64,000 nucleotides of DNA, taken from positions 17,929 to 81,928 of the forward strand of contig JBBRYJ010000011.1 of the NCBI GenBank assembly GCA_038237745.1, read 5' to 3'. Below the pieces are notes generated by a model, which was given only the letters and a program-made list of their open reading frames with translations, did not search any database and was not told the DNA's origin. Numbering within the stretch: the stretch's first letter is position 1; every line of letters starts with the position of its first letter. Positions 45,912 to 55,937 of the stretch are shown in pieces. The position numbers were made by a program, and so were the translations under genes. The stretch is from DASQEH01 sp038237745 (GTDB lineage Bacteria; Actinomycetota; Actinomycetes; Propionibacteriales; Nocardioidaceae).

Positions 45912-46301
45912 ATGAGGAAAGCCCCTGCCTTCTATACCGTCGCCACTCTTGTGTTGGTCGCTGGATGTGGTAGCTCGCCGAGTGCCCCTTCCGTGGACCG
46001 CGAGCAGCCCGGTGTCGTTCTGGGGCAGGTCGTGAGCTCGCCGTCGTGCCCTGTCCAGACCGTGGGACAGCAATGCCCCCCTCGCCCCGTTCCGGGAGCA
46101 CTCGTGGTCGCGAGCGGAGCCGCCGAGCGCAAGGAGACCCACACCGATAAGACAGGGCACTTCCGGATCGTGCTGCCGCCTGGCCACTACACGGTGGAAG
46201 CCACGAACGTCGGTGGCTACCAGTCCACTGACTCCGCAGACCTCCTCATTGGCACGTCGCCAGTCCAGATCACCCTCAACGTGGACAGCGGCATACGTTG
46301 A
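45912..46301 (+). CDS. Lipoprotein with carboxypeptidase-regulatory-like domain
   Basis: 129 residues. The lipobox LVAGC is at about residue 20 after MRKAPAFYTVATLVL. The mature part has a small beta-sandwich with HTDKTGHFRIVLPPGHYTVE, the hallmark of the regulatory-like domain of carboxypeptidases. It has no catalytic residues; probably a small surface lipoprotein. Confidence 0.8.
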   Translation: MRKAPAFYTVATLVLVAGCGSSPSAPSVDREQPGVVLGQVVSSPSCPVQTVGQQCPPRPVPGALVVASGAAERKETHTDKTGHFRIVLPPGHYTVEATNVGGYQSTDSADLLIGTSPVQITLNVDSGIR

Positions 46302-46353
46302 CGCGCGTTCGCCTGATGACTGTTCTTAGAAGATTCCACAGCCGACGCCGAGG

Positions 46354-47472
46354 CTAGCGGGGCCGTGCCGGGTCAACGACTCCACGCACGTTGAAGAAGG
46401 GCGACAGGCGTTCGGGGCTCTCGAACGCCAGCCCGTCGATGTGACGCCGGCTCATGATGACCGCACCCTGGCGAACGAAGTGGCGGGCTTGTATGTCGAT
46501 GTCGAGCTGGATCGTGAACCCGGCACGGCGCAGCATTCTCACACCGGCGCTGGTAGGACGCGAGCCGTAGGGGTACGTCATCACGTCGACCGGACCGAGC
46601 AACGGACGCGTCAACCTCTGCCAGCGGCGGTTGTCGCGTGCGATCTCGTCAACCGAGGTCTGGCCCAAGTCGATGTGACCGTAGGTGTGGCCGGCGAACG
46701 TCCAGCCATGAGCACGCAGCCAGTCAGCCAGCGCTCTGAGCCGCGATCGCGCCGAAGGCCGAAATGGGTGATGCTGGCCCAACAAGCCCTCGTACCCCGT
46801 CACCGCGAGCACCCCCTTGGCCCCATCGGCGGAGAACTCCGGATGGCGGGCCACCGTCCTATCGACCAGCGACACCACGTCCCGCGACGTGAGTCCGTGG
46901 CCTGAATAGACAGCGCGCACGTCTCCGGCCCGATCGAGGACGAGACGCGAGGCGAGCCCGCGATGGGCAAAGTAGTGGTAGTAGTTCACGTCGTCCTCCG
47001 ACAGCACGAGCGGTCGGCGACCCCTGGGCACCCGCACCGTTCCGGCCGCGGCCCGGTGGACGTCGACCAGGGTCCACCCCCTCTGCCACAGCTGCTCGAG
47101 GATCAGCCGGAACTCCTTAACAGTCACGAAATAGTCTGCGAAGCCCCGCCCCAGCGTGTCGTGTGTGAAGGCCAAGCGTGGGTCGAGGACCAGCGGGTGG
47201 AAGAAGATCTCCTCTACCGGCCCATGCCAGCGGACCATCTGTGGGCGGGCCTGTGGACGATGCTGCGAAGCGAGGTGAGTACCTGTGGTAGAGCCCCCGG
47301 AAGATGTCACCGCGACGGTGGGCGACGCCAACGTAGGACCGGGAGCAGCAGGAGTGTTCTGCGAGCCACCGGTGCAACCGCACGCCGACAAGGCGACGAC
47401 GGCCAACAGTCCGGCCCTCGACCTCCAGGCCTGCCGCCTATCAGCTACGTGACCTCCTGCCGGCCGGGTCAT
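46354..47472 (-). CDS. Polysaccharide deacetylase-like lipoprotein
   Basis: 372 residues. The lipobox is SACGC at about 30-34, followed by a Ser/Thr/Pro-rich linker. The NodB-like domain shows LVLSEDDVNYYH (metal and catalytic Asp region), FAGHTYGHIDLG (metal histidines) and MTYPYGSRPTSAG. It probably removes acetyl groups from a cell-wall or capsule glycan. The ATG overlaps the kinase stop (ATGA), so the two genes are coupled. Confidence 0.85.
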   Translation of the reverse strand: MTRPAGGHVADRRQAWRSRAGLLAVVALSACGCTGGSQNTPAAPGPTLASPTVAVTSSGGSTTGTHLASQHRPQARPQMVRWHGPVEEIFFHPLVLDPRLAFTHDTLGRGFADYFVTVKEFRLILEQLWQRGWTLVDVHRAAAGTVRVPRGRRPLVLSEDDVNYYHYFAHRGLASRLVLDRAGDVRAVYSGHGLTSRDVVSLVDRTVARHPEFSADGAKGVLAVTGYEGLLGQHHPFRPSARSRLRALADWLRAHGWTFAGHTYGHIDLGQTSVDEIARDNRRWQRLTRPLLGPVDVMTYPYGSRPTSAGVRMLRRAGFTIQLDIDIQARHFVRQGAVIMSRRHIDGLAFESPERLSPFFNVRGVVDPARPR

Positions 47473-48011
47473 CCTTGCCCACGCAACCGATCGATCAGCT
47501 TCCCGATGTCAACACAGTGGGAGGTGTCGACCTCGACGCAGCGACCGATGCCCAGTGGGGAGAGCACGTCGGCGGCGTCTTCTATGCGCTGCAGTGTGCG
47601 CCTGTCCGCCGGCAGATGAGGGGCGGTCCGGACACGACGCGAGTACCGATCGACGGCAACCTCCGCCGGCACCCGGCACAGCACCTCTAGAGTGCTGGCG
47701 GTGCTGCTTCTGAACAATGCCGCTATCCGCTGGGAGTCCCGATCAGGTGCAACCCAGACGTCCACCACCACAGCCCCGATGGCGTCCACCAGCCCACTGC
47801 GAAGTTCCGACTCTGCCGCCAGGCGCAGCTCGTAGCCAACAAGTCCGCCCGCATGCAGCTCGTAGAGGTGCTCCTTGACCAGGTCGAGCGAGAGGAACGG
47901 TGCGTTCAGACCCCGGGCCAGACTCAGTCCCAGCGTCGTCTTTCCGGCGCCGGGAACGCCAGTGACCACAATCGCTTCGGCTCGTGGCCGTGCGCTCTCG
48001 ACCGAGTCCAT
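47469..48011 (-). CDS. P-loop kinase-like protein
   Basis: 180 residues with Walker A GVPGAGKTTLGLSLA near the N-terminus, SLDLVKEHLYEL as the acceptor region and an Arg-rich lid (DRYSRRVRTAPHLPADRR). It resembles small ATP-dependent kinases of the AAA_33 type. The substrate is unknown. Translational coupling to the deacetylase may be only positional. Confidence 0.75.
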   Translation of the reverse strand: MDSVESARPRAEAIVVTGVPGAGKTTLGLSLARGLNAPFLSLDLVKEHLYELHAGGLVGYELRLAAESELRSGLVDAIGAVVVDVWVAPDRDSQRIAALFRSSTASTLEVLCRVPAEVAVDRYSRRVRTAPHLPADRRTLQRIEDAADVLSPLGIGRCVEVDTSHCVDIGKLIDRLRGQG

Positions 48012-48133
48012 GTACTTATCATCGCCACATCCGCAGTTGCACGTGAGAGTCGGCAGTCGCCGCGCCGCGCGACGACATTAGCGCGTCGATGGCGACCAAG
48101 CTCGGGGCTGCGCGAGGAGCTGGAAAGGCTCGG

Positions 48134-48621
48134 TCAAGTCTTCGGCGGCTTGGGTACGCCCGGCTCGCTGCCAAGGTGCTTCGAGAAGAAGACGCGAGTG
48201 AAGCCTTCGTCGGTGCGTCGACCCGTCTCGATGTATCCCCGCCGCGAGTAGTAGGCCAGGTTCTCCGTCATGTGCACGTTGGTGTAGAGGTGGAGCTCGG
48301 ACAACCCTCGCTCCACCGCGGAGTCCTCGGCGAACCGGAGAAGCAGCCTCCCGAGGCCGGAGCCCTGCAACGCCGGTCTGACCGCGACGTTCTCGATGAG
48401 CAGATGGTCCGTGGCCTGACGCAGGACCAGCACGGCGCCGACGCGCCAGAGTTGTCGATGAGCCACACGTCGCCCTCCGCGATGAGCTGCTGGTAATCGG
48501 CGGTCATCGGTCCTGGTGGGCCACCGATGCGGGCGACATAGTGCTGGTAGGCGTGCCGAACCAGCTCCTTCACGGCAGGTGCGCCAGCGTGACGCGCGAG
48601 CCGGACGACTTCCTCGTGCAT
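48134..48621 (-). pseudogene. GNAT acetyltransferase, frameshifted
   Basis: The N-terminal frame reads MHEEVVRLARHAGAPAVKEL to GDVWLIDNSG. The acetyltransferase core continues in another frame from VGAVLVLRQATDHLLIENVA through VRPALQGSGLGRLLL to the stop at 48134. One missing base near 48446 explains it. Both halves are otherwise well preserved, so the lesion is recent or is a sequencing error. Confidence 0.8.
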
Positions 48622-48701
48622 GCGGTGATTCTGGCGCGTCCTGCTCGGGAACGACTACCCTCACTGGTGCTGGGCCGAGCTCCCGCAAGGAGACCGCACC
48701 G

Positions 48702-49307
48702 ATGGCCAACCCGACCGACAGGCTGTGTCCCGCCTGCTACGCAATCGTCGCAGAGGGCGCAAGGTACTGCGGCCAATGCGGAGCCGCCGCGCTGCCCGTG
48801 TTGACGCCCCCCGCGGACACCACTCGGGACGCCTCCCAACCTCAGCACGACGGTGATACGGCAACCCTCGCCGTCCTCAGCGCGGCGCGGACGACACCAC
48901 CACCGCCACCTCCACCCGGTGCCTTCGACACCCCCGATGACCCTTACCCGCCGAGCAGTGTCGCGCTGGGCGTCGTCGCGGCGCTCTTCGTCCCGTTCCT
49001 CTCCCTCGTCGCCGCTCTCCTGCTGCGCAGCAACGAATCGGTTCCGGCCCGTCGCGACCAGTTGAGGAAGTGGGCGATCGGATCAGGAGTCTGGCTGGTC
49101 ACGGGCTGGATCCTCAGCATGCTGGCGGTCGGTCTCGTTATCGGTTCCGCCGGGGGAAGCGACGGCGAGTGCTCCGGGGGTATCGACAGGCTGGTGGCGC
49201 CTCAGTTCGTATCCACCGACCAGGTTCATTGGGACGCCACATATGCCTGCGTAAACGGTGGCCACCTCACGAAGCCTGCGCGCCCGAACCAGGTCCGAGG
49301 TTTCTAG
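48702..49307 (+). CDS. Zinc-ribbon membrane protein of unknown function
   Basis: 201 residues. The N-terminal zinc ribbon is LCPACYAIV...ARYCGQCG, followed by a Pro-rich linker with a run of eight prolines, then two hydrophobic helices (VALGVVAALFVPFLSLVAALL and WLVTGWILSMLAVGLVIG split by a basic loop). ATG 48702 has AAGGAGA nine bases upstream. No catalytic motif. Confidence 0.78.
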   Translation: MANPTDRLCPACYAIVAEGARYCGQCGAAALPVLTPPADTTRDASQPQHDGDTATLAVLSAARTTPPPPPPPGAFDTPDDPYPPSSVALGVVAALFVPFLSLVAALLLRSNESVPARRDQLRKWAIGSGVWLVTGWILSMLAVGLVIGSAGGSDGECSGGIDRLVAPQFVSTDQVHWDATYACVNGGHLTKPARPNQVRGF

Positions 49308-49391
49308 AGTCGACGTGGCACAGGCTCGCTCAAGTCCCCGTTCATCACACGGTGCGGCACTGGGCAACCCATTCCTCGTAACATCTTCCGC

Positions 49392-49868
49392 ATGCCGTTG
49401 TTGATCTCTCTGTTTGCAGACAGACCGGAGTTCATCGCGTCCGTTGCCGACATGCGGTGGCGAGAATGGGGCCATCCGCCGGAGCCCGAGGATCTCTCGT
49501 GGTGGCTGGAGACGACGTCACGGGAAGCGGGTCGAAGTGAGCTGCCCGTCACGTTTCTTGCTGTTGACGACTCCGGAGAAGTTGTTGGTGCGGTCGGTCT
49601 CGACCACTACGACCTCGAAGAGCGGCGTGAGACGTCTCCGTGGGTCACTGGCATGATCGTGCGCGCCGACCGGCGCGGAGCAGGTGCGGGTCGAGACTTG
49701 TTGAGCCGACTGGAGGGCTGGGCCTGCGAACATGGCATCGGCCAGGTGTGGGTAGGGACCGGAGCGGCGGCCTCAGGCTTTTACCAGCGATGCGGCTGGA
49801 GTGCGGTCGAGGTCTACACGACGGGCGAGGGTCAGCGGATTTCCGTCCTACACAAGACCTTCCCGTGA
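49392..49868 (+). CDS. GNAT family N-acetyltransferase
   Basis: 158 residues. The acetyl-CoA loop is RADRRGAGAGRDLL, with EVVGAVGLDHYD before it and AASGFYQRCGW after it. The substrate is unknown. Its stop overlaps the GTG of the next acetyltransferase gene (GTGA), so the two are coupled. Confidence 0.88.
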   Translation: MPLLISLFADRPEFIASVADMRWREWGHPPEPEDLSWWLETTSREAGRSELPVTFLAVDDSGEVVGAVGLDHYDLEERRETSPWVTGMIVRADRRGAGAGRDLLSRLEGWACEHGIGQVWVGTGAAASGFYQRCGWSAVEVYTTGEGQRISVLHKTFP

Positions 49869-50308
49869 CCGCAATCAGCGTTGAGCCAAGCACCGAGGCG
49901 CTGCTGCTCGACTGCCTCGCTTTCGACCACCTCGCCGTATCGGGTGACCTGCCACGACGCGATGAGCTGACCGGGGCGGCGCACGAGGGGATGATGCGGG
50001 TCGCTGTGGTTGACCACCGCGCCGCCGGGTACGCCATCGTGTCCTCGTGGTTCTTCGGGGCGCCCTTCCTGGCACTCGTCTACGTCGACGCCGAGGTGCG
50101 CGGCCGCGGAGTGGGCGACCACCTGGTGGCCGACTTCGAGGAGCGGCATGACTCTCGCAAGTTGTTCACCTCCACGAACCTCTCAAACGCGCCTATGCAG
50201 CGTCTCTTGCGGCGGCGCGGCTGGATTGCGTCGGGATTGCTGCATGGGCTCGACGAGGGTGACCCTGAGATCTTCTTCCTCAGGAGTCCCGGCACGGCGT
50301 CCCTCTGA
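49865..50308 (+). CDS. GNAT family N-acetyltransferase
   Basis: 147 residues from GTG 49865. The acetyl-CoA loop is EVRGRGVGDHLV and the later motif is NAPMQRLLRRRGW. It is the second gene of a two-gene acetyltransferase unit; the two proteins are not close copies. Confidence 0.85.
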   Translation: MTAISVEPSTEALLLDCLAFDHLAVSGDLPRRDELTGAAHEGMMRVAVVDHRAAGYAIVSSWFFGAPFLALVYVDAEVRGRGVGDHLVADFEERHDSRKLFTSTNLSNAPMQRLLRRRGWIASGLLHGLDEGDPEIFFLRSPGTASL

Positions 50309-50379
50309 ACGGCGTTGCGCGTCGAGCGAGCTCGGGTCTCCGGATAGGGTCGCACCCGGCTCGGCCTCAGCCCACCCCG

Positions 50380-51371
50380 GCGTCTTGGCCTCGAGGATCG
50401 ACATCCTCGTGCTCGTGTGGATGACGTTCGTCAGGCGGAGCCCCGCCGCGTCGAAGAGCCGCGCGTACGCCTGCTCGCTTCGTTCGCGGCCTCCCGGCAG
50501 TACGAGCATGTTGAGGTCCGAGAAGTCGCATCCACCTCATGACCGGGTCGACCGAGGATCGTTTCGATGACGAGCACCACGCCGTCTTCGTTGAGGGACT
50601 CACGGCACCTGCCGAGAATCTTGACGCAACGGTCGTCCGGCCAGTCATGCAGGATCGACTTGAGAACCTGGGCGTCCGCGGCCGGGATGCTCTCGAAGAA
50701 GCTGCCCGATACTGCTGCCCAGCGAGACGCGACCGACTCCGACGCCCCAGCGCGCGGTGCTGCGGCGACCACGTGCGCCCGGTCGAGCACCGTACCGGTC
50801 AGGTGTGTGTGCTTGGCAAGGATCGCCTCCAGCAGGATGCCCTGTCCGCCGCCGACGTCGACGACACTTGACGAACCAGAAAAGTCGTAGGCGGCCGCAA
50901 CCGCATCGGCGACGACAGAGCTCAGAGCGGTCATGTTGTCGTTGAAGATCGCGTTCTGTGCGGGCAGCTGTTGTCGATGGGTCCAGACGTCGATGCCGTG
51001 CAAAGCCTGGAAGGCGTTCTCACCGGTGACGACACTGTGGGCGAGATGTCCCAGGCGGACCAGACGGCCGGGTCCTGGAGAGTCCTGGCAAGAGGACGCA
51101 CACTTCCCGGGACGTCAGAACATAGACCCTCACCGAGGGTGGTATTGGCGAAGGAACCATCCTGCTGCTCCTCGTACACCCCGATCGTGGCCAGGGCCCT
51201 CATCAGCCGGTTGAGGGAGTCGATATCCGCTGACGTGGCAGCGGCCAGGTCGGGTACCGAGCGCGGCCCCCCTGCCAGTCGGTCGGAGAGACCGAGCTCC
51301 GCGGCAACACTCAGTGCCGCTGAGATCCGAAATCCGGTCACCATCGAGCGGAGCTTCTCACCGTTTGTCAT
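50380..51371 (-). pseudogene. O-methyltransferase, two frameshifts
   Basis: A plant-type O-methyltransferase in three frames. Dimerisation and winged-helix part: from MTNGEKLRSMVTGFRISAAL to TLQDPAVWSAW. Catalytic part: GHLAHSVVTGENAFQALHG, then the SAM motif SVVDVGGGQGILLEA and LKSILHDWPDDRC. C-terminal part: DFSDLNMLVLPGGRERSEQA to SILEAKTPG. The first shift is in a C run at 51050-51052 (a lost base) and the second is near 50528. The first in-frame stop of the last frame is at 50183, inside the convergent gene, so the natural end is unclear. Confidence 0.85.
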
Positions 51372-51448
51372 GGGCCCCATCATGTTCCGATCGGAGCACG
51401 ATGGGGAGTCCCCCGGACGGGCGGGCTGCGGAACGGTCGTCGGCCCGC

Positions 51449-52717
51449 TCACGGGGTGACTCCACCCGCGTTCCGGTCGGGTCCCCGGCGAGGCTTGATG
51501 CCGGCGGCACCTCGGGCCAGACCGGCGGCGCGGCGCAGCCACAGAGCAGGGTCTGCTCGGTGATACGGATGCTCCGACGGCTCGATCCGGTCGAGGAAAC
51601 CTTGGTAGGTCACGGCCTGACGCGCTGCCGCCACCGGGGTCAGGAGCTCCACCGCACGCGCGGGGTCCGAGCCGGGTACGGCAAGTCGCCACGCGTTGTG
51701 CCAGTGGTCAAAGACCTGCGGGTGCGCCTCTGAGGAAGTCCTGTCCATGAAGGCGGACTGGTCGAGCAGCGGGTGGCCCACTCCGCAGTCCCCCCAGTCC
51801 AGGAGGACCAGCTCGGTGCCGTCGCCACGGGAGTTGCCCGGGGAGAAGTCACCGTGCACGAGGGAGTCGGGGACGCCGCATTCCCGGAGCCCTGCGAACC
51901 GCTCAGGCAGTCCGTCGACCATGTAGTCGAGCGCCCGTACGTCGGCATCGGAAAGGTCGGGAGCCGTTCGCCGTACGACGGACTCGATCGCCTCCGACAA
52001 GGCGGCGGCTCGCCAGTCGGGTAGCCCAAGAGCCAGCAGCTCCTCATCACGACCACTCCACTGCGTCTGCAGCCCGACGAGTATCGACACCAGAGCCTGA
52101 AGCGCCCGGGGGCCGGCGTCGTACTGGTCCTCGCCGGCTATCTCCCGCATCAGGATCCGACCGGACGCGTGCGCCACCAACGTGGGGACCGAAGCACCCT
52201 GCAGCCGAGTCAGGATCTCCCCCTCATGCGCGAAGAACGGCGGTACACACTTGAGCCACAACGTCTCTCCCTCGACCGGGATGCGCCAGAGACTGGACAA
52301 GTTCCATGTGCGCACCTGCTCGGCGGGGCCACTTCGTCGAAAGCCCCGTTCCTCGAGCGCCGAAGCCGCCCACTCCAGATCGCGGGCAGGGCCACCCGGT
52401 TCGGCGTAGACCAAGCGGAGTGGATGCCCCTCGAGCGACCCGATCCACGGAGCAAGTGACATGTTCCTGGCCCTCGGGTCGCTGGTCTCCACGAGGTAGG
52501 TCACCTCGCCGCCGGGCGGTGCTGGCAGGGCCGCCTCGAGGAGTCGCAGGACCGTCACCTCGACGCTGTGACGTTCCCGGACCCAGCGCACGAGCCCTTC
52601 GGCGTCCTGCCACCAGGGCAGCTCAGGCTCGAACGGCGGCATCTGCCCAAGGGTCTCCCCCGTCGGCGTACAGACCACAAGGGTAGCGACCCGTTGCTGG
52701 GAAGAACGCATGGTCAA
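51449..52717 (-). CDS. Aminoglycoside phosphotransferase (APH) fold protein
   Basis: 422 residues. An N-terminal part of about 150 residues, with NUDIX-like or unassigned sequence, precedes an APH kinase domain with catalytic loop DSLVHGDFSPGNSRG and metal motif VLLDWGDCGVGHPLLD. It may phosphorylate a small molecule; drug resistance should not be assumed. It lies upstream of the broken methyltransferase gene and in the same direction, 77 bp apart. Confidence 0.82.
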   Translation of the reverse strand: MTMRSSQQRVATLVVCTPTGETLGQMPPFEPELPWWQDAEGLVRWVRERHSVEVTVLRLLEAALPAPPGGEVTYLVETSDPRARNMSLAPWIGSLEGHPLRLVYAEPGGPARDLEWAASALEERGFRRSGPAEQVRTWNLSSLWRIPVEGETLWLKCVPPFFAHEGEILTRLQGASVPTLVAHASGRILMREIAGEDQYDAGPRALQALVSILVGLQTQWSGRDEELLALGLPDWRAAALSEAIESVVRRTAPDLSDADVRALDYMVDGLPERFAGLRECGVPDSLVHGDFSPGNSRGDGTELVLLDWGDCGVGHPLLDQSAFMDRTSSEAHPQVFDHWHNAWRLAVPGSDPARAVELLTPVAAARQAVTYQGFLDRIEPSEHPYHRADPALWLRRAAGLARGAAGIKPRRGPDRNAGGVTP

Positions 52718-52922
52718 GTGTCCCTTAGTGACCCTCAGCCACGAGGCCCGCCGGCAACTCGCGAGCCTGGCTACGCCTGGATCAGGATTTTGGGCAGGGG
52801 TGGCTGGCCGTCAGCGCGGCTCCTCGGACCCCTGACGCTCGATACCCCTGTCTAGCCCTGGCGCACCACCTCGAGCGACCACGTTGCGAAGCGCCACTCG
52901 TCGAAAGGCTGCTCGAAGTCGC

Positions 52923-53951
52923 TTAGCCGTCAGTCACATCGATGAGCACCTTGCCGACGACGGAGTCCTCGACCGCTGCATGCGCGTCCGCTGCTCGGTG
53001 GAGGGGGAAGTGATGCAGAGGCAGCCCGGCGTCCTCACCTGTCCTCACCCCACCGTCGAGGACGGCAGAGGAGATGTCTTGGACTGCGATGGCTTTGGCT
53101 TCGCCGGGGGCGGTGTACAACAGGACGAACTGCCAGCGAGCGTTCGGTGCCATCAGGAGGCGCACGGGTAGGGTCATCTCGTCCCCGCCGTTGTTCGCGT
53201 AGACGGCGACCGAACCCAGCCGTGCGATCACCTGCGCATCGATGGACGCATTGGCGGCAGGTGACACCTCGACGATGGTGTCGACGCCTCGGCCGGAGAT
53301 CTTGTGCACCTCGGCTACCACATCCTGGTGCGTGTAGTCGATGACATGGTCTGCTCCAGCGGCGGCCGCTAGCTGCGCCTTCGCGGGGCTGCTCACCGTG
53401 GCGATCACCGTGGCGTCCGACCATCTCGCGAGCTGGATCGCCGCGTTCCCCACCGCTCCAGCCCCGCCCGCCACGAGAACCACACGGTCGCTCAACCTGC
53501 CCGGCCCAAGCCGTTGCGGACCCTCCTCGGCCACGGTGAGACAGCGGTGGGCGGTGATGAACGGGACGCCCAGCGAGGCACCGAGGTCGAACGAGGCACT
53601 GTCCGGCAGCATCACCACCTGTCGAGCGGGGATTACGGTGAACTCCTGCGCAGTGCCGTCGGGCCGACCGTACGCGGACTCCCACATCCACACGGGCAGC
53701 CCGTGCCAGTCCGCCTCCACACCGGGCCCGACGGCGTCGACGACGCCTGCCCCGTCGTGGTTCGGCACCTGCGGAGGCTCCACTCGATCCGGCTCGCCAC
53801 TGCCTCGACGTGACTTCCAGTCAGTCGGGTTCACACCTGACCGGTGCACTCGGACTCGCACTTCGCCGGGCCCGGGTTCGGCAGGCGGCCGTTCGACGAC
53901 GTGGAGAACGTCAGGTCCCCCTTGGTGGTCATAGACGACTGCACGCGCCAT
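52923..53951 (-). CDS. NADP-dependent quinone oxidoreductase / zinc-type alcohol dehydrogenase family
   Basis: 342 residues from ATG 53951 (MARAVVYDHQGG), with AGGAGAGG upstream. It is a medium-chain dehydrogenase/reductase: GroES-like domain at 1-130 and a Rossmann domain with VLVAGGAGAVGNAAIQLA. It lacks the cysteine cluster of zinc enzymes, so quinone-oxidoreductase-like activity is more likely. Confidence 0.85.
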   Translation of the reverse strand: MARAVVYDHQGGPDVLHVVERPPAEPGPGEVRVRVHRSGVNPTDWKSRRGSGEPDRVEPPQVPNHDGAGVVDAVGPGVEADWHGLPVWMWESAYGRPDGTAQEFTVIPARQVVMLPDSASFDLGASLGVPFITAHRCLTVAEEGPQRLGPGRLSDRVVLVAGGAGAVGNAAIQLARWSDATVIATVSSPAKAQLAAAAGADHVIDYTHQDVVAEVHKISGRGVDTIVEVSPAANASIDAQVIARLGSVAVYANNGGDEMTLPVRLLMAPNARWQFVLLYTAPGEAKAIAVQDISSAVLDGGVRTGEDAGLPLHHFPLHRAADAHAAVEDSVVGKVLIDVTDG

Positions 53952-54254
53952 CAGACTGCCTCTCTCCTGGGTGCGCTCGGATGAGATCTTCCCACGTGCC
54001 GGCAAACCCGCACCGACTCGCGCCACCACATCTGGCTCCACAGTTCCCAACGGCCTACTACTCAGAGGCACGCCGAAACCCTCGCTTCCGCTCTGAATCG
54101 CCCGCACGTCATTGCAGAAAGTGTGCACGTCATGGGGAGATCGGATCAGCCTCTCCGGGACGTACCTCGCTTCCGCAGAGGCGACCGTGCACGATGTGCG
54201 CCGACGCCGAGGCCGTCATGTGGTCGTCTAGTACATCTCGTGAAGCGAGGCATC

Positions 54255-55164
54255 GTGAAGAGTTACAGAGTCGCCTGTGCAGTAGTGGCCGTTGCGTCCC
54301 TGGGATTGTCGCCGTCGGTCGTTGGCGCGGGATCCGTGTCGGCTTCCCCATCGCCTCGACTGATGACGAGGGGACCCGCACGGGCTTGTGCGTCCCCACG
54401 GCACACCTCACGCTGCACGGCCATCCGGGTCCACGGTCCAGCCCATGACGTACCACGGTGGCGTCAACATGCCGAGCGTTACTTCGAAGGCCATCTTCTG
54501 GGGGCCTTCCTGGACAACCGCCACCTACCCGGGGGACAAGATCTCCAGCCTTGACTCGTTCTACGCAGGCATCGGAGGGTCCGGCTACGCGGCGACCAGC
54601 GACGAGTACACCGGTTCGAACGGCAAGGTCGGCTCAGCCCTGAGCTACGGGGGGCATGTGACCGACGGCAGTGCTACGCCGCGCCGGGCACCCAGCACCA
54701 GCGAGGTGCTGGCTGAGGTCGCCAAGGTCATCACGAGGCCTGACCCGTCCGGCAACGGCTACTACCCGGTGTACACGGACCTCAGGCGGGGGCATGCCGG
54801 TTACTGCGCTTGGCACTCAAGCGGCCTAATCGGCAACACACGCGTGCAGTTCGCCTTCTTCTTCGATCTCACCGGTGACCCCGGCTGCGACCCGGGAGAC
54901 ACCGTCACCAACCACTCACAGGGTCTCTCAGCGTTGGCAAACATCAGTGCCCACGAAGTCAGCGAAGCGCAGACCGATCCCGCAAGCCCGGGTGCCTGGT
55001 ACTACAACTCCGGTGCCGAGAACGGCGACAAGTGCGCCTGGACCTTTGCTCCGTCGACGTCGGTCTTGTCGAACGGCAGTACCTGGCGGCTGCAAGGCGA
55101 GTTCAGTAACGCTGCCAACGCTGCCAAGAGCGGTTACGACGGAGCTGGCTGCATCTCGGGCTGA
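54255..55164 (+). pseudogene. Secreted EXORDIUM-like protein, signal peptide out of frame
   Basis: A good signal peptide starts at GTG 54255 (VKSYRVACAVVAVASLGLS...VSASPSPRL), preceded by GCGAGG. The mature protein is in another frame (54388-55164): MTYHGGVNMPSVTSKAIFWG, SALSYGGHVTDG, and NISAHEVSEAQTDPAS then GDKCAWTF. The last motifs match bacterial phosphate-induced/EXORDIUM-like proteins with an HExxE-type pattern. Between them (54350-54440) at least one frame change is needed. Without it the mature domain has no leader. Confidence 0.65.
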
Positions 55165-55180
55165 GAAACCACCGGCACAG

Positions 55181-55843
55181 CTACAGTCTCGATCCAGACG
55201 TCCGCCCTTGAAGCCAAGGGTTGACGGCAGCCAGCCATTGCGCCGGGTACCTGACGTGAGGGTAGTGACCACCACCGACTAGGACGGCCACCTCCCAGGC
55301 AGGTCGTCGGGCTACCGCGCCCATGGCGAAGTCGACCGGCACATAGTGGTCGTCCCGGGCATGCACGACCAGCACCGGTGCCTTCGCCGCGTCGGTCATG
55401 GCGCGGAACCGAGTGCGGCGCACGCCCACCCTCAGCAACGATCCGAGACCTGTGATCCCTCCCCGTCCGCCACGCGGAGGACGGTCAGCATCCTTGAGCC
55501 CTCTCACGAACTCGACACGGTGGGCTGCGTAGTCGGCGAGAGTGGCGCCCACCGACCGGCCGTTGAGCGCGGGAGGGAAGAACGAGCTGGACAGGACAAG
55601 GCCCTTGATGGCTCTGTCGGAGTCCGCCGCCAACCGCAGCGCGATGATCGCGCCGAACGAGTGCCCCACGAGGATTGCCCCGTTGGGCGTGGCCGCTGCC
55701 GCTATCCGCTCTGCACGGTCGATATCCCGAGGAAGGTCCGGGGTGACGACGCGGCCAAGCTTCTGTAGGTCCGGCCTGACGCCGTCCCAGTCCGAGGACG
55801 ATCTACCGAGTCCGTGCAGGCATACGAGGTTCGGCGCGGCCAT
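55181..55843 (-). CDS. Alpha/beta-hydrolase
   Basis: 220 residues. The oxyanion region is CLHGLGRSSSDW, the nucleophile is in LVGHSFGAIIAL, the acid in HARDDHYVPV and the histidine in GGGHYPHVRYP, so the triad is complete. There is no signal peptide. It lies 94 bp after aceA on the same strand and is probably transcribed with it. Confidence 0.85.
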   Translation of the reverse strand: MAAPNLVCLHGLGRSSSDWDGVRPDLQKLGRVVTPDLPRDIDRAERIAAAATPNGAILVGHSFGAIIALRLAADSDRAIKGLVLSSSFFPPALNGRSVGATLADYAAHRVEFVRGLKDADRPPRGGRGGITGLGSLLRVGVRRTRFRAMTDAAKAPVLVVHARDDHYVPVDFAMGAVARRPAWEVAVLVGGGHYPHVRYPAQWLAAVNPWLQGRTSGSRL

Positions 55844-55937
55844 CCGCCGAACCTACTCGCTGACCCGGCCGAGATCGCGCCACCGCTCGACGAGGGGTGG
55901 TAGGCGCCGCCGAGGACGCGAGAGTCTGCCGCCCCGA

